A stretch of 20,083 nt of DNA from Gymnopilus junonius (Eukaryota; Basidiomycota; Agaricomycetes; Agaricales; Galerinaceae). The stretch is taken from the NCBI GenBank assembly GCA_015501075.1, contig JADNYJ010000576.1, forward strand, positions 1 through 20,083. The letters run 5' to 3'. The notes beneath the pieces are model-generated. The model was not told where the DNA came from, did not search any database, and saw only the letters and a list, made by a program, of their open reading frames with translations. Both the position numbers and the translations under genes were made by a program. This document shows, piece after piece, positions 10,091 through 19,181 of the stretch. Position 1 is the stretch's first letter. Every line of letters starts with the position of its first letter.

Positions 10091-10225
10091 TCCAGCGCCT
10101 CGCTTTTTAAATCCCCAAGTCGAATCGGAATACGAAATAACGTCAAAGATGCCCCCCGTTCTCGAGAAAATGAAGAAAATGAAGTACATACGTGTTCGAA
10201 GTCATTGTAACATTGTTGTGATTGA

Positions 10226-10231
10226 AATAAA
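10226..10231 (+). terminator. Possible polyadenylation signal
   Basis: AATAAA occurs 136 bases after the stop of the lectin-like gene. Fungal poly(A) signals are loose, so this is only suggestive. Confidence 0.3.
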
Positions 10232-12013
10232 TGAATCGTGGTCGCCTATAATCAGCTGAGACAATCGCATTGTAGCTTAAAAGACATACGACAGAGTGAG
10301 ATGATTCGTCGCATACTAGTGAAAACGACGCCTTCAGGGCCCACACACTAGCAGAGATCAAATGGTCAGCGGTGCCATCTTTTTTTTTTTGCTTTCACAA
10401 GTTCGCATATGTATGCCGAGGAGATACATGGCGAAACGAATCATGATCAGTATCGATAGAAACCAGAGGATCATCGCCAGAAGTTCGAGATGGCCAAGAG
10501 CTTGTATGATACAGACAATTACAGCTGGAGTAACGTCCATCCGCATGCACATGAGCGACCTTTAGACATTGATGGCGCAGCGCGGTATGAGAGGAATTCG
10601 AGCCGCGATAAAAAAAGAGAGGATAGAAGAGAGGGAGAAGGCCAAGGGTCATCGCTCTTTAGCCAATCGGGTGACTAACGGAGATTTCCGAGGTTACAAA
10701 TGTTCTTCCGCTCCCTCTCCGCCATCACCATGTTATCCCACTTACCATCCACGACGTTCCTTTCCTATGCCACTAATAACTCGTATGCGGTGAGCTGGCG
10801 TCGTAAACTACTTCCTATTTGCATCATTAACACTAAGTATCTAGTTATAGGCAATTTTTCGTTGACAACAACGACTTTGCTTCATATTTGAACAGTTGAG
10901 AGCAATGTCGATATTCGAATCGTACCACAGGTTGAGATCAAGTTCTCACATTATACCTGCTATGATTCGCCACTGCGAGGGCTGTCGTCAATGGCGCCTC
11001 TGCCTATTCCGGCCCGAAGGTGATCGAGGTCGCCGTTTGTGCATGGAGCCCCTTCTACTGTCAACAACTCCTGAGTGGGCTGTGAGATTCGAGAATACCG
11101 TGGCATAGGAAAGCCAACTTGGGGTGACTGGTGTTAACGAGGAGGAGGAAGAGTCGACGTGAGATTCCTGTACATATGGTAAGTTTATTTCGTATTCACC
11201 TTCTCCTCTCCTCTCTTCTCTTTCTCTCTTTCTTCTCATATTCCTTTCTTTTTTATTATGTATAAGCTCGCTTCCTTCATATCCCAGAACCCTCATTGTT
11301 CAATCAGCCCGCTACCACCAGTCCTTTTGCCTCCATTTTACATCCGTTATCATAGCCCTTACTAACCCTACGACTTCTTATTTGCAGGCTCTCCATCAAC
11401 AACGGCGACTACAAGACCTTATTAGCTGACTTCTCTTCCTCTTCCACCTCCAGGAGGGCCTCCAATATCGGGCCATCGTCTTCAGGAGTCAATGTTATCT
11501 TTTCAGATCCGAAAAAGGACGGAACAACATATTGCTGAAGTTGTTGAAGAAGCGCCTAGAGGGAGTTGCTCGGGCCTGAGGTATCCGTTGGTGAGCAGTA
11601 GAGGAGCGAGAAATTTGAATTGTAGGCTGTGGTTAATGGACACTACTTCGACTCTCAAGCCTGCCACTCTTCGCCCATGAGCCTTCACCTCTTCACCCTT
11701 CACTTTTATCTCTACCTTTTCAGCCTTCGTCTTGTCGCCAGAAATTGAATAAACCTGCCTAAGGATCGTCTTGTAGGAAGCCTTGCAATCTAGGTCGGAA
11801 TTATCTCTGATAGTTGGGAGCTCAGTGACAGGTTCTGATAATTATTTTTTTGGTTCTAACCAGTGGCTAAAACCGCACACCTGACTACGCTCCAGCCTCA
11901 TCGGCGCTCAAGTACCCAGGTAAGAAATTGCGCTCGTCATCAATTCTTTAAAAAAAATTACACATTAAAATACAAAAAAAAAACATCACGAGCACCACTT
12001 GAGTGCCTGCTAA
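10232..12013. other. Region with coding-like scraps but no supported gene
   Basis: Several stretches read like protein on the plus strand, in changing frames: around 10420-10620 (EDHRQKFEMAKSLYDTDNYS, with an in-frame TAG just upstream), around 10895-11020 (VDIRIVPQVEIKFSHYTCYD) and around 11390-11535 (SINNGDYKTLLADFSSSSTS). A good donor (GTAAGT at 11180) and acceptor (TTTGCAG ending at 11388) could bound an intron of about 210 nt with a pyrimidine-rich interior. No combination gives a continuous frame, and none of the pieces is recognised. From 11850 to 12000 the DNA is A-rich and featureless. Confidence 0.35.
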
Positions 12014-12277
12014 GCATCAGGAAGTTCGCAATTTACTTGTCCGCTTTTGGTGGTTTTTCGGCTTGCGGCTGCCGTACGGCAAGTAAAAAAAAGCGAAATT
12101 CGGGTAAATCATTAGAAAGTTCCAGAAATTTCATTATAAATTTGTGAGGGGAACTGGCCATCAAAGTCGCTTTTCCGAAAAAGGGACGTAGATTGTTTAA
12201 TTTTTTACTTTGCCGCTTTTTTACACTTATTTCCGCTTGTACAAGCGAAAAAAAGTAAATTGCGAAACTCCTGATGC
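12014..12277. mobile_element. 264-bp element with 25-bp terminal inverted repeats (MITE-like)
   Basis: The ends 12014-12038 and 12253-12277 are inverted copies matching at 23 of 25 positions; both begin GCATCAGGA and end CGCAATTTACTT. The interior is AT-rich, has no ORF worth noting, and contains two palindromes close to the ends: GCCGTACGGC (12071-12080) and CGCTTGTACAAGCG (12234-12247). Size, inverted ends and lack of coding capacity fit a non-autonomous DNA transposon. No target duplication is clear; CCACTT occurs at 11995-12000 and 12283-12288, a few bases outside the inverted repeats, which may be chance. The superfamily is undetermined. Confidence 0.6.
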
Positions 12278-12838
12278 CTATGCCACTTCCGGGACAGATC
12301 CCGCAAGTGATCCCATTGATGTGCTAACGCATACATATTCTTGTTCATCCCCGAGGGTCTATTTAACTTTTGAACATTATGGAATACAAAAGAGGGGAGT
12401 TGTACAGTTCATAAGTGTTCTTCATATGCTAACTCTAAGAGTTCGACAGCAGGGAGGTTTGCAAAGGTATCAACGAGTTAAGAACTCCGTGGAAAATGGG
12501 AAAGAAGTTCCAGATTTTAACCGAGGCAATATATAAGCTAAACCCATATCCTTGCTACTAATTTTTCCGAGATGCACTGTAAATTTTTGGTTAGAAATCG
12601 GCGTAAACACACAAACAGCTTGACAAAGAATGTTGGCTCCTTTTGAAAATATTTCGACTGTAGGAGTGAGTCCCATTATTTCTGAGATTAACGTCATGAC
12701 TCATATGTGCCGAATGCCCTTAAAGTTTGCTTAGAAGCACATGAACTAATTTCATCGGAAACATCGGAAATCGTTTCCCCTGGTTCACCCGTAATATTCT
12801 ATAAAACCCCACGATTGTGAAGAAATTTTATCTCCCAG
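12278..12838. other. Unassigned DNA upstream of the transporter remnant
   Basis: The N-terminal transmembrane part of the transporter pseudogene would be expected here, but no matching frame could be read. Short open frames at 12210-12536 (plus) and 12470-12697 (minus) show no motif. It may be decayed beyond recognition or foreign to the gene. Confidence 0.35.
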
Positions 12839-12979
12839 GTTTCGGTCCTTGCATTACGGCCTTCAAGCCTTCGCCACTGCGACTGTCACGGTGCTCGCCC
12901 GATGCTACATCTGATTTTACTTGATCTTCGTGCATGATTATGGCTTCTAACGACCTCGCTGACGAGTACATATCCACTA

Positions 12980-13212
12980 CTGTACTAATTCATTCAATTC
13001 GGCAGGCTGTGTGACCTGTGACCCACCTGATGAAATTTTGATTTCGGCAAATTACCATATTTGGTGCGATTTTGATGGATTTGTAAGCTTTTTTGGCCTT
13101 CCGAATGTGTTTTTGGGGCATTTTTGACCGATTTTTGCGTGACCTCTGTGACTTTTCGTCAATTTGGGAGGGCCTGTGACCCATGACCACCGAATTGAAT
13201 GAATTAGTACAG
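12980..13212. mobile_element. 233-bp Tc1/mariner-like MITE with perfect 23-bp inverted ends
   Basis: Both ends carry the same 23-bp inverted repeat, starting CTGTACTAATTCATTCAATT and continuing CGG, at 12980-13002 and 13190-13212. TA flanks it on each side (12978-12979 and 13213-13214), the target duplication typical of Tc1/mariner elements. The interior repeats short CTGTGAC-type words near both ends and has no coding capacity. The element lies within the transporter pseudogene, between the QAFATATVTVL piece and the MGIYYV exon. Perfect ends suggest a fairly recent insertion. Confidence 0.85.
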
Positions 13213-13353
13213 TATCCCAATGACTGGTTACATCAGGCCATGCGTCGTGGACTCTAATCGCCGCACAGGAGGGCCAGAAGGATTCAGCACTCCTCGCACC
13301 ATCAACTTGGAACCAGAACTTCCCTTTGACATATTCTTTTTAGATGGGAATCT

Positions 13354-13361
13354 ATTATGTG
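13354..13361. repeat. Left 8-bp target site duplication of the hAT element
   Basis: ATTATGTG lies directly before the left inverted end and is repeated exactly at 16640-16647. An 8-bp duplication is diagnostic of hAT transposition. The bases are also codons of the transporter (parts of IYYV). Confidence 0.92.
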
Positions 13362-13430
13362 CAGTGTTGTATTCTAAGGGGTTATTAACCCCGATTTTTT
13401 TTCTTAAGTCTTAACATTTAAAAACAAAGC

Positions 13431-13466
13431 TTAATTAAGAGTTGTATCTAAGGGTTAATTAAGACT
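13431..13466. repeat. Left subterminal TTAATTAAG repeats of the hAT element
   Basis: TTAATTAAG occurs at 13431-13439 and 13455-13463; the second extends to TTAATTAAGACT and is matched in the same orientation at 16536-16547 near the right end. Related TTAAG words (TTAAGTCTTAA, GGGTTATTAACCCC) lie around it. They are candidate transposase binding sites by analogy with other hAT elements. Confidence 0.5.
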
Positions 13467-13484
13467 CTGACCAAAAATGGCAAA

Positions 13485-16428
13485 CTATGACCAGCCCTCG
13501 AAGTCATCACCGGACCCCTCTAATTCTCCGTCATCTAGAATCCTCTCTTCATCTTCCTCCTCGTTTGCCAGCAGCTCCATCAAGCGAGCCTCCTCTGAAT
13601 ATGCCTGCCTTCGAAGACCTCGCCTTAATTGTTCATCAATGTCAGTCTCTTTCCTCCCTCCGAACAGCAATTCCAGGGATCTAGGCAACCACTTCGACTG
13701 CTGGCGACCATACATGGTGTTTCCGAGCTTGTCGTCATCGTCATCTGAGTCATCGCTGTGTTCCCATTCCGTTTGAACCCATTTGGCCATTTCCTTCTGC
13801 CACCCTTCACGAGACTTCACAAGTCCCGATTGCACCTTTGATATGCCTTCCTCCTTCTCGTTGCTCAAGTTCGCCTCTTCTTCCACTAAGTCAGCATAAC
13901 GAGGTACCGCTAAGAGCTCGGCTACCTTGGCGTCATCGTGGTTTTTTCTCTTTGTGTGTTCTTCGATAAATCCAGCCTCCTTGTGCAATGCGCGAATGTC
14001 TGCACCGACCTGGTGATGTGTGAGATCACGGTTATGTTGAGTTGCTTTTTATATACGCACTTTTGCCATTTTCTCAAGCCTTGGCAGCTTTAATCGGTTC
14101 CGCAGGTGTGTCTTCTTGATCTTCAAGTCCGAGAAATTGCACTCCAATCCAGCCTGATTTACTGACATACCGAGCAACAAAAGAGCGAGGTCGGCAAGCT
14201 CATAGATGGACGGCATTGAAAGAAATGCTTTCCAGACGGCAATAGGATCGTTTCCCTGTGGTTCTACCTCATGAGTACTGGAGCTTCTGAACCACTGTGA
14301 CAAAAACTTACATGAACACTCTGGAAGCCCTTTTTGTTTTTTTCCCAGTCCTCGAATGGACCTTTCGAGCTCAGGTAACTCAGAAATGATTCCGAGACCT
14401 CTTTTTCTTTAAGCACTTGTGTTTTCTTATATTCTTCTTCTTCTTCATTGGAACGCGGGACTTTGGGAGGACGAGAATGGACACAGTGATAGATCTCGAA
14501 AATTAAAACTGTCAAGGTGTAACCACGATGAGTATATCAAGACAACACTTACCTGTAATAGAACTGTGTTTAATGTAAACGGACTGACTGCTGCCTTATT
14601 GCCAAAGCGTGAAACACCTTCGAAAGGGTTGAGTACAAGGGCAAGGATAAACATAGGCTGGTCGAGAGCCTTCCAACATTTCTCGACCCTCTTCGTCATG
14701 CCAGCTGCAATGGAGGGGTTTGAATGCTTCTGAAAGTAGAGGAAGATACCTGCGAATGTCAAAAGCACCTGATCTGGATGAAGTGCATCCATCTGATTCA
14801 AGTTGATACCAAGACAAATAGGCTCAAGATCATCAACAACAGCCTTGAGGCGACACCAAAACCCTCCATCATCGATGAGATCACATTGGTTCATTGCTTC
14901 GTCTTCAAGCTTCTGCTTTTTCTGATGATTTTTTTCCGCCCCAACTTGTGCGGAAATGATATCATCTCGGCATGAGATTACAGCCCGACGTAGTGCATCC
15001 TTCAAGTCGCAAAGGCGATCAAAGGCAACGAAATGTGTCGTCCAATGAGTCAGGTTAGCAACGAGGTATGCCAGAACCTTTCCAGGTGGGATCGAGATTT
15101 CTGCCTGTGTATCATTGAATATTGACCGAACCTTGCCGTGATTGAGTATCCAGCCAATCAGGCCTGTTGCCTCTTCTGCAGTTTCTGTGGCCTCGGCATT
15201 CTCAATGAAATATTCACCGAGAATAAGTTGAAACTAATAGATTGCATTGATTTGAGTGAATTCTGAATATGGCACATTACTCTCACCTGATGCGCACAAC
15301 ACGGCGGCCAAACAACCAAGGCCACTTTATCACAAGGTCCTTTCTTCCACGTTGACTCCCACCATCATTGTCGCAGCAGAAGGCAACAACTTTCACCCCA
15401 TATATATCCTCAGCTTTGTCAATCATACCTTCAAATGCTAGACACATTGATGCACTGTCTTTCTTATGTGCCATTGCAAGGATTAGGTCGATGAGATAGG
15501 TCTGCCAGTACAAACAATAAGCCATAACTTACAGTGAGTCACGAAGAAGCTGCTTACCTTTCCACTAACAGATATATTCACACCATTTATAGAGTCCCTA
15601 GATTCATCTTTCCACCCATCTGATGCCAGGACCACGTATTCGCCCCGCAAAACCTGCTTCAAGTGCTGCATGACTGCAGCATCTGTGTCATCGAGAAGCC
15701 TACCAGACAACTGCTGGCGGTTGGGCATAGCTTCATCTGCGGTAGCTTGAAAAAGCAAGAATAGCTTTATGATTTCCGGATCGTCAACCCATCAGAAAGG
15801 CAGGTTCACAGAGACGGTTGCACGAAGGAATTGCTTGCTGACGATCTTCTGCTGTTCCTCGGTAAATGGGACATTGATTCCGCGGAAGACCTTGAGCTGA
15901 GTTTGCTTCAGGGATGCCTTGACCTTTGTGAGTAGCTTCCTTTTTGCTGGTTTCCATCCACTTTCATCATCGCTTTCACTCCCAGAAACCTCTCGCTCTC
16001 GTTTTTCCTTGCCCTTTGGGTCCTTGGCTTTCCTTGCAGTCTTACGTGCCTCTGAAGATGTGTTTGGGCATGGTTTACTGCCATTTTTTCCAAGAATATG
16101 TGCAATCATGGAGGAGCTGACACCAAGTACACCACCGACATCCCTGTTGCATGTTTATTGAGCATTAGCGAGGCCTCAAGCATAAGTAAGTGATATATAT
16201 ACCTTCAATAACCCAGGACTGAGATGATAGCTTAGGTTTCCCATCATCATCAAGCTCTATCTCATCTCCAACAGGCCATTCCTTTTCAATACAACCACGG
16301 CAGTGTGCACGACTGTGGGATCCATTCTGTTTTCTGCCTGTGAGGAAGTGACCCCAGATAGGTGCTTTAGGAGGAGGCATCCATTGTGTAGAAGTTAGAA
16401 CTAAGTCGGCATTGTTTGGAGTCTCCAA
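13485..16428 (-). pseudogene. hAT-family transposase, six exons, inactivated
   Basis: Exons on the minus strand: 16428-16203, 16143-15558, 15501-15287, 15233-14553, 14494-14061 and 14009-13485 (stop TAG); introns 59, 56, 53, 58 and 51 nt, all GT-AG. Exon 1 encodes a BED-finger-like start (IWGHFLTGRKQNGSHSRAHC, then RGC). Catalytic features of the RNase H-like hAT core are visible: SDGWKDE (first Asp, exon 2), FCCDNDGG (second Asp, exon 3), a CCAHQ motif at the end of exon 3 and GLECNFS (Glu, exon 5). The C-terminal dimerisation region follows (FLSMPSIYELADLALLLLGM and RNRLKLPRLEKMAK), then an acidic tail. Lesions: an in-frame TGA at 15792-15794 between LPF and WVDDPEIIKLF; a one-base loss near 15305 just before the CCAHQ motif; one near 14330 in an A-rich tract; and exons 1 and 2 together one base short. 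The full length would be close to 890 codons. The protein cannot be made as it stands. Confidence 0.88.
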
Positions 16429-16639
16429 GTACTAGCCTAGTTGTCCCGGTGGCCACCCGACTCAGTCCGAGCCCTGTGCCAGTTACTCATTAGTCCGTAC
16501 AATTTGAAATTTTGGGGCCACATATTCTTAAGGCCTTAATTAAGACTTAGAGATGTCCTTGATTGATATTAACCCTTAGTCTTTAAGATGTAATTAAGGC
16601 TTAAAGGTTATTAATACTTAAGGGTTAGGTACAACACTG

Positions 16640-16647
16640 ATTATGTG
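16640..16647. repeat. Right 8-bp target site duplication of the hAT element
   Basis: ATTATGTG follows the right inverted end and matches 13354-13361 exactly. After it the transporter reading resumes with GCT CCA CTC (APL). Confidence 0.92.
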
Positions 16648-18064
16648 GCTCCACTCTTAGGACCGACCTGTCCATCCACACCTGCCGTAATCATAATAAT
16701 TGTTGACTTATGAACTCTCAGGCTATTGGCCCCCTCCTTGGGGCTTTCTGACTGTGGTCAGGGGTTGGCGAGCCATTTTCTGGTTCATTTCGATTTTTGG
16801 CAGTTCCATTTTTCATTGCATTTATCTTTCTGTTCAAGGATGCATTCATGAAGGAATGTAGTTCGACATACCAAAGTGTTCTCAAACAGCGTATCCAAAA
16901 CGCACCTGAACCTCCTTCTCAAGATGCTGACGCATCAATCACAGCTGACAAGTCGAATGCAGTCATGGACGTAGAGAAGAACGTTGAAGTTGAAACTGTG
17001 GACCTCTCTCAGGTTGAAGCTACTGCCAATTTATCCATAACTGATGTCAATCCAATCAAGCCTTTAAGACTAATTCTTCGTCGAAAGAATAACTTACTCG
17101 TACTTGTGATCTCTGGTATCTCGACTTTTATCCTAGATTTAATTCCGTGTACTCAAGGCATTCCAGGCATTTCATTTGCATATGCCTTCGTGATTGCCTA
17201 CGCCACAGCGCAAACACTCGAAACAACCTATAATTACAGTCCCCTCAAAATCGGCCTCGTCACTCTTTCATTCGGGATTGGTATGACCTTATCCACGTCT
17301 TTTTGATTATTACCTTCATTTCCTATGATCAGGTTGTGCATTTGGTAGCGTTTTGGGCGGCTGGTGGTCTGACCATGAACTTGCACAGCTGAAAGCTGAG
17401 AATGGCGGTTTGAGCTACTCTGAGGTGAATATAAATGACGCGTTCTAGACCTTGACAAGGTATTCTGATGAGGCTGCCATTTAGATGAGACTGAACAGTA
17501 CTAAATTGGATTTTCTTTCTTCCTCCTTTCGTCCTCAGTTATGGATGGCTTTGTCAGGAGAAAGTTCATATCTCTGCAGTCTGCATATTTTTATCCTTCA
17601 GGGGCTTTTTCTCTATGTGCGTTTTTCATCCTCGAGGGCTCGTTTTTAATCTCACCCTGTCTTCAGTTGGATGTATGCTATTAAGTACGTTAGTGTACCT
17701 TATAGACTTGAATACTGGAAGATTGTCAGCTGCAGCCGCTACAAATAGCGCCTTCCGAGGAACGTTCACTTGTATTGCTACAGAAATTGTTGTTCCTATC
17801 CAAGTAGGCGTTTCTTTTTTATTTGGAGGTAATTTACTGATAAGTTATCTAGGACGGTCTGGGAGATGGTATGTTATCGAATGGATAACTGGAAATACTC
17901 ACCTATTCTGTTCTAGGTTGGCTATATACAATTATAGCTGCGATATGGGCTCTTACTAGTGCCGGAATGATCCTACTTATTCGCCGAGGACACAGTGGAG
18001 ACAGGCTGCTGAGCTGCGAGAAACGGAAGGCGGCACCTTTTCACTAGAGCTTCTACATCAATAG

Positions 18065-18692
18065 GTTTCGTCAGTCAATCGTTTCAATGCAAAGGAAGGT
18101 TAATGCTCAACCATTGGGGAGAAAGGAAAGGACAGTCCTTTAGATCGATCGCAGTTTCAGTACTTGAGTACTTTCAAGGGTGTCAGTGTTGCTGAATTTA
18201 TTTTGAGCTTGGACTTGAACAAAGAGTGAAATGAAAGGAAGACATAATTGGCATAAGGAGATTAGCCAAAATGCATTGACGTATCCGGAATCGCACAGTA
18301 AAAGATTATTGTACAACATGAATCAATTCCAATTTAAAAAGATGAAGGTGAGCACTTCTGACGCTGCTCAACGCAGTCAATAGGTAGTGAAATAAAGAGG
18401 CCCCCTAAGTCGACTTGGTAAATGCGAATTGTTGAATAATGGAGGTCGAGTAATGAAATAGTCATCCTATGCACGATACATTAGATAACATGACTTCCCA
18501 AAGAAATAGGAACACACGATATCCCTTTATCATTATCCCATTCGACTTCCAAGACTACATAACATAGAATGCACAACACGAATTATGAAGTTGGTGTCAC
18601 CATCTGAACTTTCGACCATGGGCGAAAATCGTCAAAGCCGGAAGAGCAGATCAGCTCAAATCTCGATCATAAACAGAGTGGACGTGCCGTAT
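18065..18692. other. Intergenic region without a recognised gene
   Basis: AT-rich spacer after the transporter pseudogene. It contains AGTACTTGAGTACT near 18160, a short imperfect palindrome, and no open frame with recognisable content until the weak ORF beginning around 18.6 kb. Confidence 0.4.
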
Positions 18693-19181
18693 TTAGTCGA
18701 CCTGAGTCATGAACTCCCTATCTATCACCCTGCCGTTCTCTGTGCATGTACAAGTGGTAATTGGCACTGGTTCCTCATTCGCCCTTCCAATCCTGTCATT
18801 ACCACTACCGCCATCTTCAAGTTGCCGTTCCTCCAAAGGTCGTTGTAGCTTGTTCGAGTTCAACTTAAGGCCTGGGCAGTCGGGAGTAGAGGCCTGCATG
18901 TTTGACCTGCTACAATGCATTTCTGGCTTGAGAATTCCTCGTCGACAAGGGCCAGAGTTCCAGTAACAGAAAATGGCTTGCGCATGCCGCATTGCCGCTT
19001 GGACTGCGCCTCCGGTTATCTTCCTCCTCGAAGTTGTACAGTCGCGGGCCACGACAGTGGAGGTGGTTGCACTGGTGTATGGGAGTGCAAAAGGAGCAGT
19101 AGAAGCGAGGATGGGACGAGGCCTCAAAGGCCTGAATGAGATGGATGGTGCGGGAGGCTTAGCTCGAGAACCAACTCGCAT
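18693..19181 (-). CDS. Hypothetical 162-residue ORF, weak support
   Basis: The longest uninterrupted frame in this part starts at ATG 19181 and ends in TAA at 18693. It is basic and S/T/P-rich at first (AKPPAPSISFRPLRPRPILA), has scattered cysteines in the middle (CYWNSGPCRRG, MHCSRS) and ends in a charged segment (RPLEERQLEDGGSGNDRIGR, then REFMTQVD). No family is recognised. Plus-strand frames are also open across much of it (18709-18966, 18973-19215), so the strand is not certain, and the GC-rich codon mix could produce a long ORF by chance. No signal peptide, membrane helix or conserved motif is seen. Confidence 0.25.
   Translation of the reverse strand: MRVGSRAKPPAPSISFRPLRPRPILASTAPFALPYTSATTSTVVARDCTTSRRKITGGAVQAAMRHAQAIFCYWNSGPCRRGILKPEMHCSRSNMQASTPDCPGLKLNSNKLQRPLEERQLEDGGSGNDRIGRANEEPVPITTCTCTENGRVIDREFMTQVD

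Larger units (their letters stand above)
13362..16639. mobile_element. 3278-bp hAT DNA transposon
   Basis: The ends are inverted: the left end begins CAGTGTTGTATTCTAAGG and the right end, read inward, begins CAGTGTTGTACCTAACCC, with the first ten bases identical. ATTATGTG duplicates flank it. Both subterminal regions (13362-13480 and 16500-16639) are crowded with TTAA-centred words such as TTAATTAAG, the kind of sites hAT transposases bind. The interior carries one gene, the transposase on the minus strand, filling most of the element. The element sits inside the transporter pseudogene and points opposite to it. Confidence 0.93.
12839..18064 (+). pseudogene. DHA1-type MFS transporter pseudogene (Qdr/Aqr1-like), split by two transposons
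   Basis: The remains encode a 12-TM drug:proton antiporter of the plasma membrane. Readable parts: 12839-12905 (QAFATATVTVL); 13344-13361 (MGIYYV); 16648-16665 (APLLGP); 16722-17280 (AIGPLLG, RGWRAIFWFISIFGS, STYQSVLKQRI, a hydrophilic loop, PIKPLRLILRRKNNLLVL, PLKIGLVTLSFGIG); 17333-17424 (FGSVLGGWWSDHELAQLKAE); 17485-17616 (MRLNSTKL, YGWLCQEKVHISAVCIF); 17667-17803 (LIDLNTGRLSAAAATNSAFR to VVPIQ); 17853-17868; and 17917-18064 (WLYTIIAAIWALTSAG, then TQWRQAAELRETEGG, stop TAG). Inferred introns of 48-60 nt separate them. The RGWR and D-NTGR-S signatures are typical of the family. Frameshifts lie near 16742, 16800, 17515, 17678 and 17990. The intron before 16722 has lost its GT donor (AC at 16666). 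A MITE and an hAT element interrupt the gene, and its N-terminal part is not recognisable. Confidence 0.85.

Noticed and set aside
10358..10552. Minus-strand hydrophobic ORF resembling a membrane peptide
   Set aside because: It is the antisense of a hydrophilic plus-strand frame, has no motif, no splice context and no promoter, and ends in a poly-T/poly-A tract.
12990..13220. Minus-strand ORF of 76 codons
   Set aside because: It lies almost entirely within the MITE and includes its inverted end; it is a by-product of the repeat sequence.
13477..13776. Plus-strand Ser-rich ORF
   Set aside because: It is the complement of the acidic C-terminal exon of the transposase; the Ser runs mirror its Glu/Asp codons.
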